NCBI GenBank assembly: GCA_017465605.1
Contig: JAFTVW010000054.1
Span: 1 to 64,000 of the forward strand
Source: Alistipes sp.
Lineage (GTDB): Bacteria; Bacteroidota; Bacteroidia; Bacteroidales; Rikenellaceae
Direction of reading: 5' to 3'
DNA length: 64,000 nt
How positions within the stretch are numbered: position 1 is the first letter of the stretch; each line of letters begins with the position of its first letter. The notes under the pieces are model-generated. The model saw nothing but the letters and a program-made list of their open reading frames with translations. It made no database searches and was not told where the DNA came from. Shown one piece after another: positions 1-9,061 of the stretch. Position numbers and translations under genes: made by a program.

Positions 1-1
1 C

Positions 2-451
2 AACAATATCCGCCAGCGTAAACCGCTGCCAGTGTATGGTAAGGGAGAGAATGTGAGAGATTGGTTGTATGTAGTTGACCACGCGCGAGCGATCGACGTG
101 ATTTTCCACGAGGGCAAGGTGGCTGACACATATAATATCGGTGGCTTCAACGAGTGGAAGAACATTGACTTGATAAAGGTGGTAATTAAGACTGTTGACC
201 GCCTGTTGGGCAACCCTGAGGGTTACTCATTGGATTTGATTACCTATGTCACCGACCGCGCAGGCCACGATTTGCGCTACGCAATCGACTCTACGAAGTT
301 GCAACGCGAACTCGGCTGGGAACCCTCACTCCAATTCGAGGAGGGCATCGAAAAGACCGTCCGCTGGTATCTTGACAACGAAGATTGGCTCAACAACATC
401 ACCAGCGGCAACTACGAGAAGTACTACGAGGAGATGTATAAGGGGAGGTAA
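2..451 (+). CDS. rfbB: dTDP-glucose 4,6-dehydratase, C-terminal part (5' truncated by window)
   Basis: The open frame runs in from the window edge, so the N-terminal Rossmann half is missing. What remains is the C-terminal substrate-binding part of an RmlB-type extended SDR: GKGENVRDWLYVVDHARAI, then YNIGGFNEWKN, then TDRAGHDLRYAID and a terminal GWEP..FEEGIEKTVRWYL stretch, all typical of the family. The enzyme converts dTDP-glucose to dTDP-4-keto-6-deoxyglucose in the cytoplasm, the first committed step to dTDP-rhamnose and related sugars. Codon use is more GC-rich than in the genes that follow, which suggests it belongs to the conserved flank of the polysaccharide locus. The GTG at 32 is internal, not the real start. 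Confidence 0.93.
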   Translation, partial: NNIRQRKPLPVYGKGENVRDWLYVVDHARAIDVIFHEGKVADTYNIGGFNEWKNIDLIKVVIKTVDRLLGNPEGYSLDLITYVTDRAGHDLRYAIDSTKLQRELGWEPSLQFEEGIEKTVRWYLDNEDWLNNITSGNYEKYYEEMYKGR

Positions 452-491
452 AAAACGACCCTTTGAGAAAATAATTTTTAGTTAATTATAT

Positions 492-1673
492 ATGGAGTTA
501 AAAGTAGATTATAGTAGTGTAAACTTTAAGAACGACGGTAAACTCAAGTTACTTATTATTGTTGGAACTCGCCCCGAAATTATACGATTGGCAGCCGTAA
601 TCAACAAGTGTAGAAAATATTTTGATTGCATCTTGGCTCATACGGGACAAAATTACGACTACAACCTCAATGGTGTCTTTTTCCGCGACCTTAAACTTGC
701 AGACCCAGAGGTTTATATGGACGCTGTTGGAGATGATTTGGGCGCAACTATGGGTAATATCATCAATGCCTCGTATAAACTTATGGTACAGATAAAGCCC
801 GATGCAGTTTTGGTGTTGGGTGATACCAACTCTTGTCTGAGTGTTATTGGCGCAAAACGATTGCATATCCCAATTTTCCATATGGAAGCAGGAAATAGAT
901 GTTTTGATGAGTGCCTGCCTGAGGAGACTAACCGTCGTATTGTAGATATTATCTCTGATGTAAATATCTGTTATTCAGAACACGCCCGTCGTTATTTGAA
1001 TGCGTCAAGCGTGGCTCCACAGCGCACATATGTAAGCGGTTCTCCAATGGCTGAGGTTTTACACGAGAATTTGGCTGATATCGAGGTTAGTGATGTTCAT
1101 AAGCGTTTAGGCTTGGAGAAGGGTAGATACATCTTGCTTTCAGCTCATCGCGAGGAGAATATTGATACAGAAAAGAACTTTTTGTCGTTGTTTACAGCGA
1201 TTAATAAGATGGCTGACAAGTATGATATGCCAATATTGTATAGCTGTCACCCTCGTAGTCGCAATCGTTTGGACGCAAGTGGATTTGTGCTTGATAAGCG
1301 CGTGATTCGCCAAGAACCACTTGGATTCCATGATTATAATTGTTTGCAGATGAATGCATTTGCAGTAGTATCAGATAGTGGGACACTTCCAGAAGAGAGT
1401 TCATTCTTTACAAGCGTAGGTCATTCATTCCCAGCGGTATGTATCCGCACCTCAACAGAACGCCCCGAGGCATTGGATAAAGGCTGTTTCGTTTTGGCCG
1501 GAATCAATGAGCACGATTTGTTGCAGGCTGTCGATGTGGCAGTAGAAATGTGTAACAATGGCGACAATGGAATTCCCGTCCCCAACTATACCGACGAAAA
1601 TGTCAGCACAAAAATCGTGAAGCTCATTCAAAGCTACACAGGTGTAGTAAATAAAATGGTGTGGAGAAAGTAG
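492..1673 (+). CDS. UDP-N-acetylglucosamine 2-epimerase family, CapG/FnlC-like
   Basis: 393 residues, the usual length for non-hydrolysing UDP-GlcNAc 2-epimerases (GT-B fold). Visible family signatures are VGTRPEIIRL near residue 24, GDTNS near 110, HMEAGNRC near 131, an EETNRR motif, LSAHREENID near 215 and SDSGTLPEESSF near 294. It is followed directly by CapE-like and CapF-like genes, so the best reading is the last enzyme of UDP-N-acetyl-L-fucosamine synthesis (UDP-L-pneumosamine to UDP-L-FucNAc) rather than WecB/ManNAc formation. That assignment rests on context; sequence alone gives only the 2-epimerase family. ATG start follows a 40-base AT-rich gap. Confidence 0.88.
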   Translation: MELKVDYSSVNFKNDGKLKLLIIVGTRPEIIRLAAVINKCRKYFDCILAHTGQNYDYNLNGVFFRDLKLADPEVYMDAVGDDLGATMGNIINASYKLMVQIKPDAVLVLGDTNSCLSVIGAKRLHIPIFHMEAGNRCFDECLPEETNRRIVDIISDVNICYSEHARRYLNASSVAPQRTYVSGSPMAEVLHENLADIEVSDVHKRLGLEKGRYILLSAHREENIDTEKNFLSLFTAINKMADKYDMPILYSCHPRSRNRLDASGFVLDKRVIRQEPLGFHDYNCLQMNAFAVVSDSGTLPEESSFFTSVGHSFPAVCIRTSTERPEALDKGCFVLAGINEHDLLQAVDVAVEMCNNGDNGIPVPNYTDENVSTKIVKLIQSYTGVVNKMVWRK

Positions 1674-1707
1674 AATAAATTTGAAACAAGAATAAATATT
1701 ATATAAT

Positions 1708-2757
1708 ATGAGTATTTTCAAAGACAAAGTCCTTATGATTACTGGTGGAACAGGATCCTTCGGTAATGCTGTGTTGAACCGCTTCCTCCGTACTGATATT
1801 GGGGAGATTCGTATTTTCTCTCGTGATGAAAAGAAGCAAGATGATATGCGCCATGAGTATCAGGCTAAAATGCCAGAGGTAGCACACAAAATCAAGTTCT
1901 ACATCGGAGATGTACGCAACAAATCTACCCTAAAAACTGCTACATGTGGTGTTGATTACATTTTCCACGCAGCGGCCCTTAAACAAGTACCTTCATGCGA
2001 ATTCTTCCCTATGGAAGCTGTTAAAACCAATGTCATAGGTACTGACAACGTACTTGATGTAGCCATTGATTGCGGAGTAGAGTGTGTAATTTGTCTTTCA
2101 ACAGATAAGGCTGCTTACCCAATCAATGCTATGGGTATATCTAAGGCTCTTGAAGAGAAAATTGCGGTAGCAAGATCTCGCAATAGTCAGAGTACTAAGA
2201 TTTGTTGTACTCGATATGGTAACGTGATGTGTTCACGAGGTTCTGTAATTCCATTATGGATTGATCAGATTCGCAATGGTAATCCTATTACTCTTACAGA
2301 GCCTAATATGACTCGTTTCATTATGAGTCTTGAAGAGGCTGTTGATTTAGTTCTCTTTGCTTTCGAACACGGCCAGAATGGAGATATTCTCGTTCAGAAA
2401 GCTCCTGCTTGTACCATTCAGACCCAAGCTGAGGCTGTATGTGAACTTTTTGGAGGAAAGAAAGAGGAAATCAAGGTAATTGGTATTCGCCACGGAGAAA
2501 AGATGTACGAGACACTTCTTACTAATGAGGAGTGCGCTAAGGCTGAGGATATGGGGGATTTCTACCGCGTTCCTGCCGACAATCGTACTCTTAACTACGA
2601 TAAGTACTTCTCAGAGGGAGATACTAAACGATGCGAACTATCTGAGTTTAACTCAGACAACACTACTCGTCTTAATGTAGAGGAGACTAAGGCTAAGATT
2701 GCGAGCCTTGAATATATTCAAAACGAGTTGAATGGAATTGCTAACGTTGCGAAGTAA
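1708..2757 (+). CDS. CapE-like UDP-GlcNAc 4,6-dehydratase/5-epimerase
   Basis: Extended SDR of 349 residues with Rossmann motif GGTGSFG at residues 13-19. The active-site region reads STDKAAYPINAMGISK with D133, K134 and M142-xxx-K146. A methionine in place of the catalytic tyrosine of YxxxK is characteristic of the CapE/FlaA1 group. Known family role: dehydration at C4/C6 of UDP-GlcNAc with inversion at C5, first step to UDP-L-FucNAc. Its stop overlaps the CapF-like start by one base (TAATG), so translation is probably coupled. Confidence is high for the family and good for the pathway because CapG- and CapF-like genes flank it. Confidence 0.9.
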   Translation: MSIFKDKVLMITGGTGSFGNAVLNRFLRTDIGEIRIFSRDEKKQDDMRHEYQAKMPEVAHKIKFYIGDVRNKSTLKTATCGVDYIFHAAALKQVPSCEFFPMEAVKTNVIGTDNVLDVAIDCGVECVICLSTDKAAYPINAMGISKALEEKIAVARSRNSQSTKICCTRYGNVMCSRGSVIPLWIDQIRNGNPITLTEPNMTRFIMSLEEAVDLVLFAFEHGQNGDILVQKAPACTIQTQAEAVCELFGGKKEEIKVIGIRHGEKMYETLLTNEECAKAEDMGDFYRVPADNRTLNYDKYFSEGDTKRCELSEFNSDNTTRLNVEETKAKIASLEYIQNELNGIANVAK

Positions 2758-3929
2758 TGAATATTCTTGTCACGGGTGCTAACGGCTTTGTGGGAAAGAA
2801 CTTATGCGCTCAACTTGATAATATTGCAAACCAAAAGGCAAGATGGTATAAGGTAGATTCAGATCTTACCGTTTTTAGATATGATGTTGATTCTACCCAG
2901 GAAGAGCTCGAAGAGTATTGTCATAAGGCGGACTTTGTATTCAATCTTGCAGGGGTTAACCGTCCTCAAGATCCCAAGGAATTTATGGAGGGCAATTTTG
3001 GGTTTGCCTCAGTGTTATTAGACACACTTAAAAAGTATAACAATACTTGCCCAGTAATGATAAGTAGTTCAAGTCAGGCAGCGTTAGATAATCCTTATGG
3101 ACTATCCAAAAAAGCAGGCGAGGAACTAATGTTTCAATATTCCAAAGAAACGGGGGCAAAAGTATTAGTATATCGTTTCCCAAATCTTTTCGGGAAATGG
3201 TGTCGTCCAAATTATAATAGCGTTGTGGCGACTTTTTGTTACAACATTGCAAATGATCTTCCCATCCAAATAAACGATCCTAACGTTATGCTTAATCTCG
3301 TTTATATAGATGATGTGGTAGATAATCTTATAGCCTGTTTAACAGGCGATGAATACAAAGAAGGTAAATATTGCTATGTGCCACAAGTACATAAGGTACG
3401 CTTGGGTGATATAGCAGATATGCTTTATGCTTTTGATAAAGGTCGCTATTCTTTGCAGATTCCATATGTAAGTGATAGTTTCCATAAAGCATTATACTCC
3501 ACTTATACTTCATATCTTCCTAAGGAAAAAATTTCTTATCCTTTGGAAATGAAAATTGATGATAGAGGAAGTTTCTCAGAATTCATAAAGACTGAGAATC
3601 ATGGTCAAGTAAGCATCAATATAAGTAAACCAGGTATTACTAAAGGCCAGCATTGGCATCATAACTTGGTGGAACGTTTCTTGGTTGTTAGTGGTCATGG
3701 GCTTATTCAACTTCGTAAAGAAGGAGTCGATGATAATGGACGGCCATATCCAGTACTTAATTATGAGGTTTCAGGTGAAAAATTGGAAGTTGTAGAAATG
3801 ATAGCAGGATACACTCACAACTTGATCAATTTGTCTGATAAAGAGGATATGGTTACTGTAATTTGGGCTAACGGTTGCTTTGATCCTAATCGTCCTGATA
3901 CTTATTCCGATCCGGTAGAAATGAAATAA
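2757..3929 (+). CDS. CapF-like bifunctional SDR reductase with C-terminal cupin
   Basis: 390 residues in two parts. The N-terminal SDR domain starts MNILVTGANGFVGKNL and carries SSSSQAALDNPYGLSKKAGEE (YxxxK type). The C-terminal ~120 residues form a cupin with GQHWHHN and VERFLVVSGHGLIQLR, including a histidine cluster expected to bind metal. This two-domain layout is diagnostic for CapF/FnlB, in which the cupin epimerises at C3 and the SDR domain reduces C4 to give the UDP-6-deoxy-L-talosamine derivative later epimerised by CapG. Together with the two genes upstream this completes the UDP-L-FucNAc pathway from UDP-GlcNAc. Confidence 0.9.
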   Translation: MNILVTGANGFVGKNLCAQLDNIANQKARWYKVDSDLTVFRYDVDSTQEELEEYCHKADFVFNLAGVNRPQDPKEFMEGNFGFASVLLDTLKKYNNTCPVMISSSSQAALDNPYGLSKKAGEELMFQYSKETGAKVLVYRFPNLFGKWCRPNYNSVVATFCYNIANDLPIQINDPNVMLNLVYIDDVVDNLIACLTGDEYKEGKYCYVPQVHKVRLGDIADMLYAFDKGRYSLQIPYVSDSFHKALYSTYTSYLPKEKISYPLEMKIDDRGSFSEFIKTENHGQVSINISKPGITKGQHWHHNLVERFLVVSGHGLIQLRKEGVDDNGRPYPVLNYEVSGEKLEVVEMIAGYTHNLINLSDKEDMVTVIWANGCFDPNRPDTYSDPVEMK

Positions 3930-3939
3930 ACATACAACT

Positions 3940-4965
3940 ATGTTTAATAATAAAACAGTATTGATTACAGGTGGGTCTGGTCTCTTTGGCCGTTGTTTCA
4001 TTGAAACAATGTTGAGAGATTATCCTGGAATAAAGAAAATTATAGTTTATTCCAGAGATGTGCAGAAACAAGATGAGATAGCCGTTCTCTACCCAGAGAA
4101 ACAGTATCCGCAATTAAGATTGTTTCTTGGAGATGTTAGAGATTATGAAAGGCTAATGCGAGCCTGTGAAGGTGTTGATATAATTATTCATGCTGCTACC
4201 ATATCGTCTCTTTCAGCTTCTGAATACAATCCTGAAGAATGTATTAAGACCAATATCTTGGGAGCAGAGAATGTTATTAATGCAGCGTTGAAAACAGGTG
4301 TTAAAGATGTTATTGCCTTGTCGTCGGATAAAGCATGCGCTCCTTTAAGTCTTTATGGTGCCACCCAATTAGTTTCTGACAAACTATTTGTAGCGGCAAA
4401 CAATATGAAGGGGGCTAAGAATATACGTTTTTCAGTTGTAAGATATGGCAATGTATTGGGAACTAAAGGTTCCGTAGCACAAATATTTATCAAGAAGAAA
4501 CAGTTGGGTGGTAGTACGTTACCTATTACTGATAAACGTATGACTCGTTTCTTAATCTCGAACCAGCAAGTGGTTGCAGCTGTAGAGTTTGCTTTAGAAA
4601 ACCATCTCGGTGGTGAAATTTTTGTACCAAAGACAACTTCCTATAGTATAACAGACCTTGCTACAGCCATTGCACCTGCAATGGAACAACAAGAGATTGG
4701 TGTTCGTCCCGGAGAGAAAATCCATGAAGAACTGATAGCGTCATCTGAAAGCCTAAACACTATTGAATTGAATGATTATTACGTAATCGTACCTTCAATG
4801 TCATTTACTGGCAGAAGAGGAAAGACTGATTTTATTCAGCATTATAAAGCAACTGAAGTTCCAGAAGGATTCCACTATACATCCAATGAAAACACAAGAT
4901 TTGAGACAATAGAGAACCTTCGTGACAAAGTTAAATTATATGTAAATCCAAGTTTCAAAATATAA
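3940..4965 (+). CDS. pseB: PseB-like UDP-GlcNAc 4,6-dehydratase (inverting), with K-to-Q change
   Basis: Extended SDR of 341 residues with GGSGLFG near residue 11 and the PseB-type active-site stretch SSDKACAPLSLYGATQ. D130, K131 and Y139 match the Asp, Lys and Tyr of the PseB active site. The last position of the YxxxK motif is glutamine (Q143, CAA at 4366-4368) instead of lysine, one base change from AAA. Known reaction of PseB: UDP-GlcNAc to UDP-2-acetamido-2,6-dideoxy-L-arabino-hexos-4-ulose, the first step to pseudaminic acid. PseC follows 5 bases downstream. Whether the substitution impairs NAD binding or catalysis cannot be judged here; the frame is intact and long. Confidence 0.85.
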   Translation: MFNNKTVLITGGSGLFGRCFIETMLRDYPGIKKIIVYSRDVQKQDEIAVLYPEKQYPQLRLFLGDVRDYERLMRACEGVDIIIHAATISSLSASEYNPEECIKTNILGAENVINAALKTGVKDVIALSSDKACAPLSLYGATQLVSDKLFVAANNMKGAKNIRFSVVRYGNVLGTKGSVAQIFIKKKQLGGSTLPITDKRMTRFLISNQQVVAAVEFALENHLGGEIFVPKTTSYSITDLATAIAPAMEQQEIGVRPGEKIHEELIASSESLNTIELNDYYVIVPSMSFTGRRGKTDFIQHYKATEVPEGFHYTSNENTRFETIENLRDKVKLYVNPSFKI

Positions 4966-4970
4966 AGAAT

Positions 4971-6128
4971 ATGATTGATCACATTATTTCTTATGGTCAT
5001 CAGCATATTACAGACCAAGATATCGATGCTGTAGTAGAGGCCTTAAAATCCGACTATCTGACCCAAGGTCCAAAGATTGCAGCATTCGAGAAGGACTTTG
5101 CAGAGTATGTTGGTAGCAAGTATGTATGTGTCGTCAGCAATGGTACTGCGGCGTTGCATCTTTGTGCTATGGCACTTGATATCAAGCCTGGCGATAAGGT
5201 AATTACTACACCTATCACCTTTGTAGCCAGTGCAAATGGTTTCCGTTATTGTGGAGCTGAGATTGTTTTCTGTGATATTGATCATGAGACATTCTTAATG
5301 GATCTTGATAAGTTGGAAGATATTCTCAAGGCTTCTCCTAAGGGCACATACAAAGCTGTGGTGCCAGTAGATTTTGCTGGTTATCCTGTGGATGTAGAGC
5401 GAATGCGTGCTCTGGCCGATGAGTATGGCTTTGCTATTGTAGAAGACGCTTGCCATGCGCCTGGAGGCTCATTAATTGATAGAAAGGGTGATAAGCACAT
5501 GATTGGCGATGGCCATTATGCAGATTTGACAGTTTTTTCTTTCCATCCTGTCAAGCATATTGCGACAGGAGAAGGTGGTGCTATCACAACCAATAATAAG
5601 GAGTTGTTCGATAAGGTCAGCCTCTACCGTACCCATGGTATTACTCGCGACCCCGCTTTGCTTCAGGAAAATCATGGTGGTTGGTATTACGAGATGCAGG
5701 AACTTGGTTATAACTATCGTATTACTGAGTTTCAGGCAGCTCTTGGTATTAGTCAGTTGAAGCGTTTGAATTGGAGCATTGAAAGACGAAATGAGATTGC
5801 AAAGAAATACGATGCTGCTTTTGCCAACACTTCTATTAGTACACCTTTCCGTGCGGAAAATATTACTCATGCTTTCCATCTTTACATCATTCAGGTAGAT
5901 AAACGCAAAGAACTCTATGATTTCTTGAGACAGAATAATATCTTCTCTCAGGTACTTTATATCCCTGCCCACACTATGCCTTATTACAAACAATTTGGTT
6001 GGAAGCAGGGTGATATGCCAGTAGCAGAAGATTATTATAGCAAATGTCTTGCATTGCCAATGTTCCCGTCATTGACAGATGAAGAGCAAGACTGGGTTAT
6101 TGAGAAAGTACTTGAGTTTATCAAATAG
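4971..6128 (+). CDS. pseC: PseC: UDP-4-amino-4,6-dideoxy-N-acetyl-L-altrosamine transaminase
   Basis: 385-residue DegT/DnrJ/EryC1/StrS aminotransferase. The PLP-binding lysine is K195 in SFHPVKHIATGEGGA, a form typical of PseC, and GYNYRITEFQAALG lies further on. It places an amino group at C4 of the PseB product using glutamate. Strong support comes from its position between PseB and further Pse genes. The opening MIDHIISYGHQHITDQDIDAV also fits PseC. Length is normal and no defects are seen. Confidence 0.92.
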   Translation: MIDHIISYGHQHITDQDIDAVVEALKSDYLTQGPKIAAFEKDFAEYVGSKYVCVVSNGTAALHLCAMALDIKPGDKVITTPITFVASANGFRYCGAEIVFCDIDHETFLMDLDKLEDILKASPKGTYKAVVPVDFAGYPVDVERMRALADEYGFAIVEDACHAPGGSLIDRKGDKHMIGDGHYADLTVFSFHPVKHIATGEGGAITTNNKELFDKVSLYRTHGITRDPALLQENHGGWYYEMQELGYNYRITEFQAALGISQLKRLNWSIERRNEIAKKYDAAFANTSISTPFRAENITHAFHLYIIQVDKRKELYDFLRQNNIFSQVLYIPAHTMPYYKQFGWKQGDMPVAEDYYSKCLALPMFPSLTDEEQDWVIEKVLEFIK

Positions 6129-6129
6129 T

Positions 6130-6963
6130 ATGAAGGTAAATAAATTAGTCCTTGGCACAGTTCAGTTTGGCTGTCAGTATGGTATAAACTCCGTTGGACA
6201 GCCAAATGTTCAAATGGTATCCGAAATTCTTGATGTAGCAAATAATGTAGGTGTTACCATTCTTGATACATCAGCCGCCTATGGAAATGCAGAAGAGGTG
6301 TTAGGTGAGGTTAACGCGTCTAATATATTCCAAATAATATCAAAGTATCCCAAGTGTAATAAAACTGTACGAGACACATTAGATGATAGTTTAAAGAGTC
6401 TAGGATGTTCTAAGCTCTATGGTTATTTGCTTCATCATTTCTCGGTTTATACAGAGAATAAGACCGTTTGGAATGATTTCATTCAGTTAAAGGTTGATGG
6501 AAAAGTTGAAAAAATTGGATTTTCTCTTTACGAACCTTATGAATTAGATATGATATTGAATGATGATATTCCTTTTGATCTGATTCAAATACCTTTCAAT
6601 ATCTTTGATCGTCAATTTGAATCATATTTTGGGAGATTAAAACAGATGAATGTAGAAATCCATGTGCGTTCTACATTTTTGCAAGGTTTATTCTTTAAGG
6701 ATAGGGATACCTTACCTGAGAAATTATTGCCATTGAAGCCTTATTTGAAAAGATTGGATGAGTATGCGAAGGATACAGGTTTAAGTGTAGCTGAAATTGC
6801 ATTAAATTATAATATTCAGAATCCTTATATCGATGGAGTCCTTATAGGTGTAGATACAAAGGACCAGCTGCAGACAAATTTCAAATCTGTGTCTGATAAA
6901 CGAGTGGACCTGTCTATAGATGTGAAAGAAACAGAATTATTAAAACCAGTTAATTGGAATTAA
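6130..6963 (+). CDS. Aldo/keto reductase of the pseudaminic-acid cluster
   Basis: 277 residues from the ATG at 6130, immediately after the PseC stop; the frame is open upstream to 6079 but that would overlap PseC. The N-terminus LVLGTVQFGCQYG, then DTSAAYGNAEEVLG (catalytic Asp and Tyr region), SKYPK (Lys) and YGYLLHHF (His) outline the aldo/keto reductase tetrad. Substrate is unknown. Aldo/keto reductases do occur in nonulosonate loci, but they are not part of the six canonical Pse steps. It could act on a sugar intermediate or on an acyl-chain precursor. It abuts the next gene with no gap. Confidence 0.8.
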   Translation: MKVNKLVLGTVQFGCQYGINSVGQPNVQMVSEILDVANNVGVTILDTSAAYGNAEEVLGEVNASNIFQIISKYPKCNKTVRDTLDDSLKSLGCSKLYGYLLHHFSVYTENKTVWNDFIQLKVDGKVEKIGFSLYEPYELDMILNDDIPFDLIQIPFNIFDRQFESYFGRLKQMNVEIHVRSTFLQGLFFKDRDTLPEKLLPLKPYLKRLDEYAKDTGLSVAEIALNYNIQNPYIDGVLIGVDTKDQLQTNFKSVSDKRVDLSIDVKETELLKPVNWN

Positions 6964-7740
6964 ATGAAAGTACTAGCAATTACACAGGCTCGTTACGGCT
7001 CAACCCGTTTGCCTGCCAAAATTTTGAAAGAAGTTAATGGTCAAACTCTTTTAGAAATTCATTTAAGAAGAATTCTTCAATCAAAAACTATTGATAAATT
7101 GAAGATTGCAACAACAGATGAGGAAGGGTCTAAGTTTATTGTGGAAGTAGCAGACAAAGTTGGAGTTGAATACTTCAAAGGCTCTGTGGATGATGTGCTT
7201 TCGCGCTTTTATGGTACTGCTGAATCTGAGAAACCTGATTATGTAATTAGATTAACGTCAGACTGTCCATTAATAGACCCAAACGTAATAGATGCTGTTG
7301 TGACTTTTGCTTTAGAACATCCAGAGTATGATTATGTCCGTACTGATGCTAAAAGCTTCCCTGATGGACTCGATACAGAGATGATGAAATTTTCTGCTCT
7401 TGAGAAAGCATACAACGAGGCAAATCTTAAGTCTGAACGCGAGCATGTTACAGCATACATTTGGAAGAACGGTTCTGCTGATGGAGGTACCATTTACAAG
7501 ACTTATAACTATCCAAATCCTGAAGGCTCATTCAATGCTGATGATTATCGCATCACTATTGATGAGCCAGAGGATTTTGAGGTTATCAAGCACCTGATCG
7601 AAAATTTGGGCATTGACAAGAGGTGGAAGACATACATTGACTATCTTATCAATCACAAGGAAATATATGCTATCAACAGCAAGTTCGCTAACAATGAGGG
7701 ATATGCTAAATCAATTGCTAATGATCAAATTATAAAATAA
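6964..7740 (+). CDS. SpsF/PseF-type nucleotidyltransferase (putative CMP-pseudaminate synthetase)
   Basis: 258 residues. The start ITQARYGSTRLPAKIL is the nucleotide-binding signature of the SpsF-like cytidylyltransferase family, and RLTSDCPLIDP (metal-binding Asp region) and DYRITIDEPEDFEVIKHLI follow. In other bacteria this type stands in for PseF and activates pseudaminic acid as its CMP derivative. No classical NeuA-like synthetase is seen in the window, so it is the natural candidate for that step. It begins directly at the stop of the aldo/keto reductase, supporting co-translation. Confidence 0.8.
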   Translation: MKVLAITQARYGSTRLPAKILKEVNGQTLLEIHLRRILQSKTIDKLKIATTDEEGSKFIVEVADKVGVEYFKGSVDDVLSRFYGTAESEKPDYVIRLTSDCPLIDPNVIDAVVTFALEHPEYDYVRTDAKSFPDGLDTEMMKFSALEKAYNEANLKSEREHVTAYIWKNGSADGGTIYKTYNYPNPEGSFNADDYRITIDEPEDFEVIKHLIENLGIDKRWKTYIDYLINHKEIYAINSKFANNEGYAKSIANDQIIK

Positions 7741-7745
7741 ACAAT

Positions 7746-9053
7746 ATGGGAAAAGGACAAGAACTTTACAAGAAAGCTAAACAACTGATACCAGGCGGTA
7801 CATCATTGCTTTCAAAAAGACCAGAACAATTGTTGCCCGAGAACTGGCCAGCTTACTACTCTAAGTCTAAGGGGTGTAAAGTATGGGATCTCGATGGACG
7901 TGAGTATATAGACTGCGGTCTCATGGGTGTTGGAACAAATACGCTCGGATATGCTCGAGAAGAGGTAGATGAAGCTGTCATGAAAGTAGTTCGTGATGGT
8001 AACCTTACTACCTTTAATTGTCCAGAGGAAGTATATCTTGCAGAACGCCTTATTCAGATGAACCCTTGGGCCGGTGGTGTGCGCTATACCCGAGGTGGTG
8101 GCGAAGCTAACTCAATGTGTGTTCGTATTGCTCGTGCATTTACAGGCAAGGATAAAGTTGCCATTTGTGGTTATCATGGCTGGCACGATTGGTATGTATC
8201 AGTGAATCTTGGTGAGAGCGATGCTCTCTCAGGCCACCTCCTTCCAGGTATTCCAACCGCAGGTGTGCCTAAAGGGCTTCGTGGTTCATCTATACCATTT
8301 CATTACAACGACTTTGAGGAAATAGAGAATATCATTCGTAATACTCCCGATTTGGCAGCCGTGAAGATGGAGGTCTGTCGTAATTTTGGTCCTACAGAAG
8401 GATACTTGGAGCATGTTCGAAACTTGTGCAATGAATATGGTGTAGTTCTCATTTTTGATGAGTGTACGTCTGGTTTCCGCGAAACCTTTGGCGGTCTTCA
8501 CACAAAATATGGTGTATATCCAGATATGACTATATATAGTAAGACTATGGGTAATGGTTATGTGATAGCTGCGGTTGTCGGTAGGAAAGATATTATGGAA
8601 GCAGCACAAGGTTCTTGGATTAGTTCAACTTTTTGGACAGATCGTATCGGTCCTACTGCTGCGCTAGCAGCATTGGACGTAATGGAAAAAACCAGATCGT
8701 GGGAATATATTACCGAATTAGGAACGCAAAACAAGGTGCGTTGGCAGGCCTTAGCAGATAAATATGGTTTGAAAATAAATCAATGGGGTATTCCTGCGTT
8801 AGCTGGTTATACTTTTGATTCACCTAATGCTCTTGCTTACAAGACCTATGTAACTCAAGAGATGTTGAAGAAGGGATACCTTGCAGGCACATTGATGTAT
8901 ACATCTCTGGCTCATACTCCAGAAATAATTGATGGCTATTTCGAAGCTCTTGATCCTGTATTTGCTGATATTCGCGATTTTGAGGACGGCAAAGATGTGA
9001 TGAAGGCCCTTGATGGCCCTATTTGTCAGGCTGGTTTTAAACGTCTTAATTAA
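7746..9053 (+). CDS. Class III aminotransferase, glutamate-1-semialdehyde aminomutase-like
   Basis: 435 residues with fold-type I class III features: RGGGEANSMCVRIARAFTGK, CGYHGWHDWY, IFDECTSGFRE and the PLP lysine K266 in YSKTMGNGY. It resembles HemL but is unlikely to be housekeeping tetrapyrrole synthesis because it sits between PseF- and PseG-type genes. Function in the pathway is not established. Options are amination of a sugar, or of a ketoacyl group made by the nearby acyl carrier protein module; GSA-type aminotransferase domains acting on carrier-bound beta-ketoacyl chains are known from MycA of mycosubtilin synthesis. That second option is inference only. Confidence 0.82.
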   Translation: MGKGQELYKKAKQLIPGGTSLLSKRPEQLLPENWPAYYSKSKGCKVWDLDGREYIDCGLMGVGTNTLGYAREEVDEAVMKVVRDGNLTTFNCPEEVYLAERLIQMNPWAGGVRYTRGGGEANSMCVRIARAFTGKDKVAICGYHGWHDWYVSVNLGESDALSGHLLPGIPTAGVPKGLRGSSIPFHYNDFEEIENIIRNTPDLAAVKMEVCRNFGPTEGYLEHVRNLCNEYGVVLIFDECTSGFRETFGGLHTKYGVYPDMTIYSKTMGNGYVIAAVVGRKDIMEAAQGSWISSTFWTDRIGPTAALAALDVMEKTRSWEYITELGTQNKVRWQALADKYGLKINQWGIPALAGYTFDSPNALAYKTYVTQEMLKKGYLAGTLMYTSLAHTPEIIDGYFEALDPVFADIRDFEDGKDVMKALDGPICQAGFKRLN

Positions 9054-9061
9054 TCTTCAAC

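Noticed and set aside
549..881. Open frame of 110 codons on the minus strand inside the CapG-like gene
   Set aside because: Lies antisense to a well-conserved gene, has no family resemblance and follows the codon shadow of the plus strand.
5472..5993. 173-codon minus-strand frame inside pseC
   Set aside because: Antisense shadow of a conserved aminotransferase; low-complexity composition and no promoter or start context.
7746..9053. Housekeeping HemL (glutamate-1-semialdehyde aminomutase)
   Set aside because: Family resemblance is real, but the gene is embedded in a Pse operon with AT-rich codon use and no other tetrapyrrole genes nearby.
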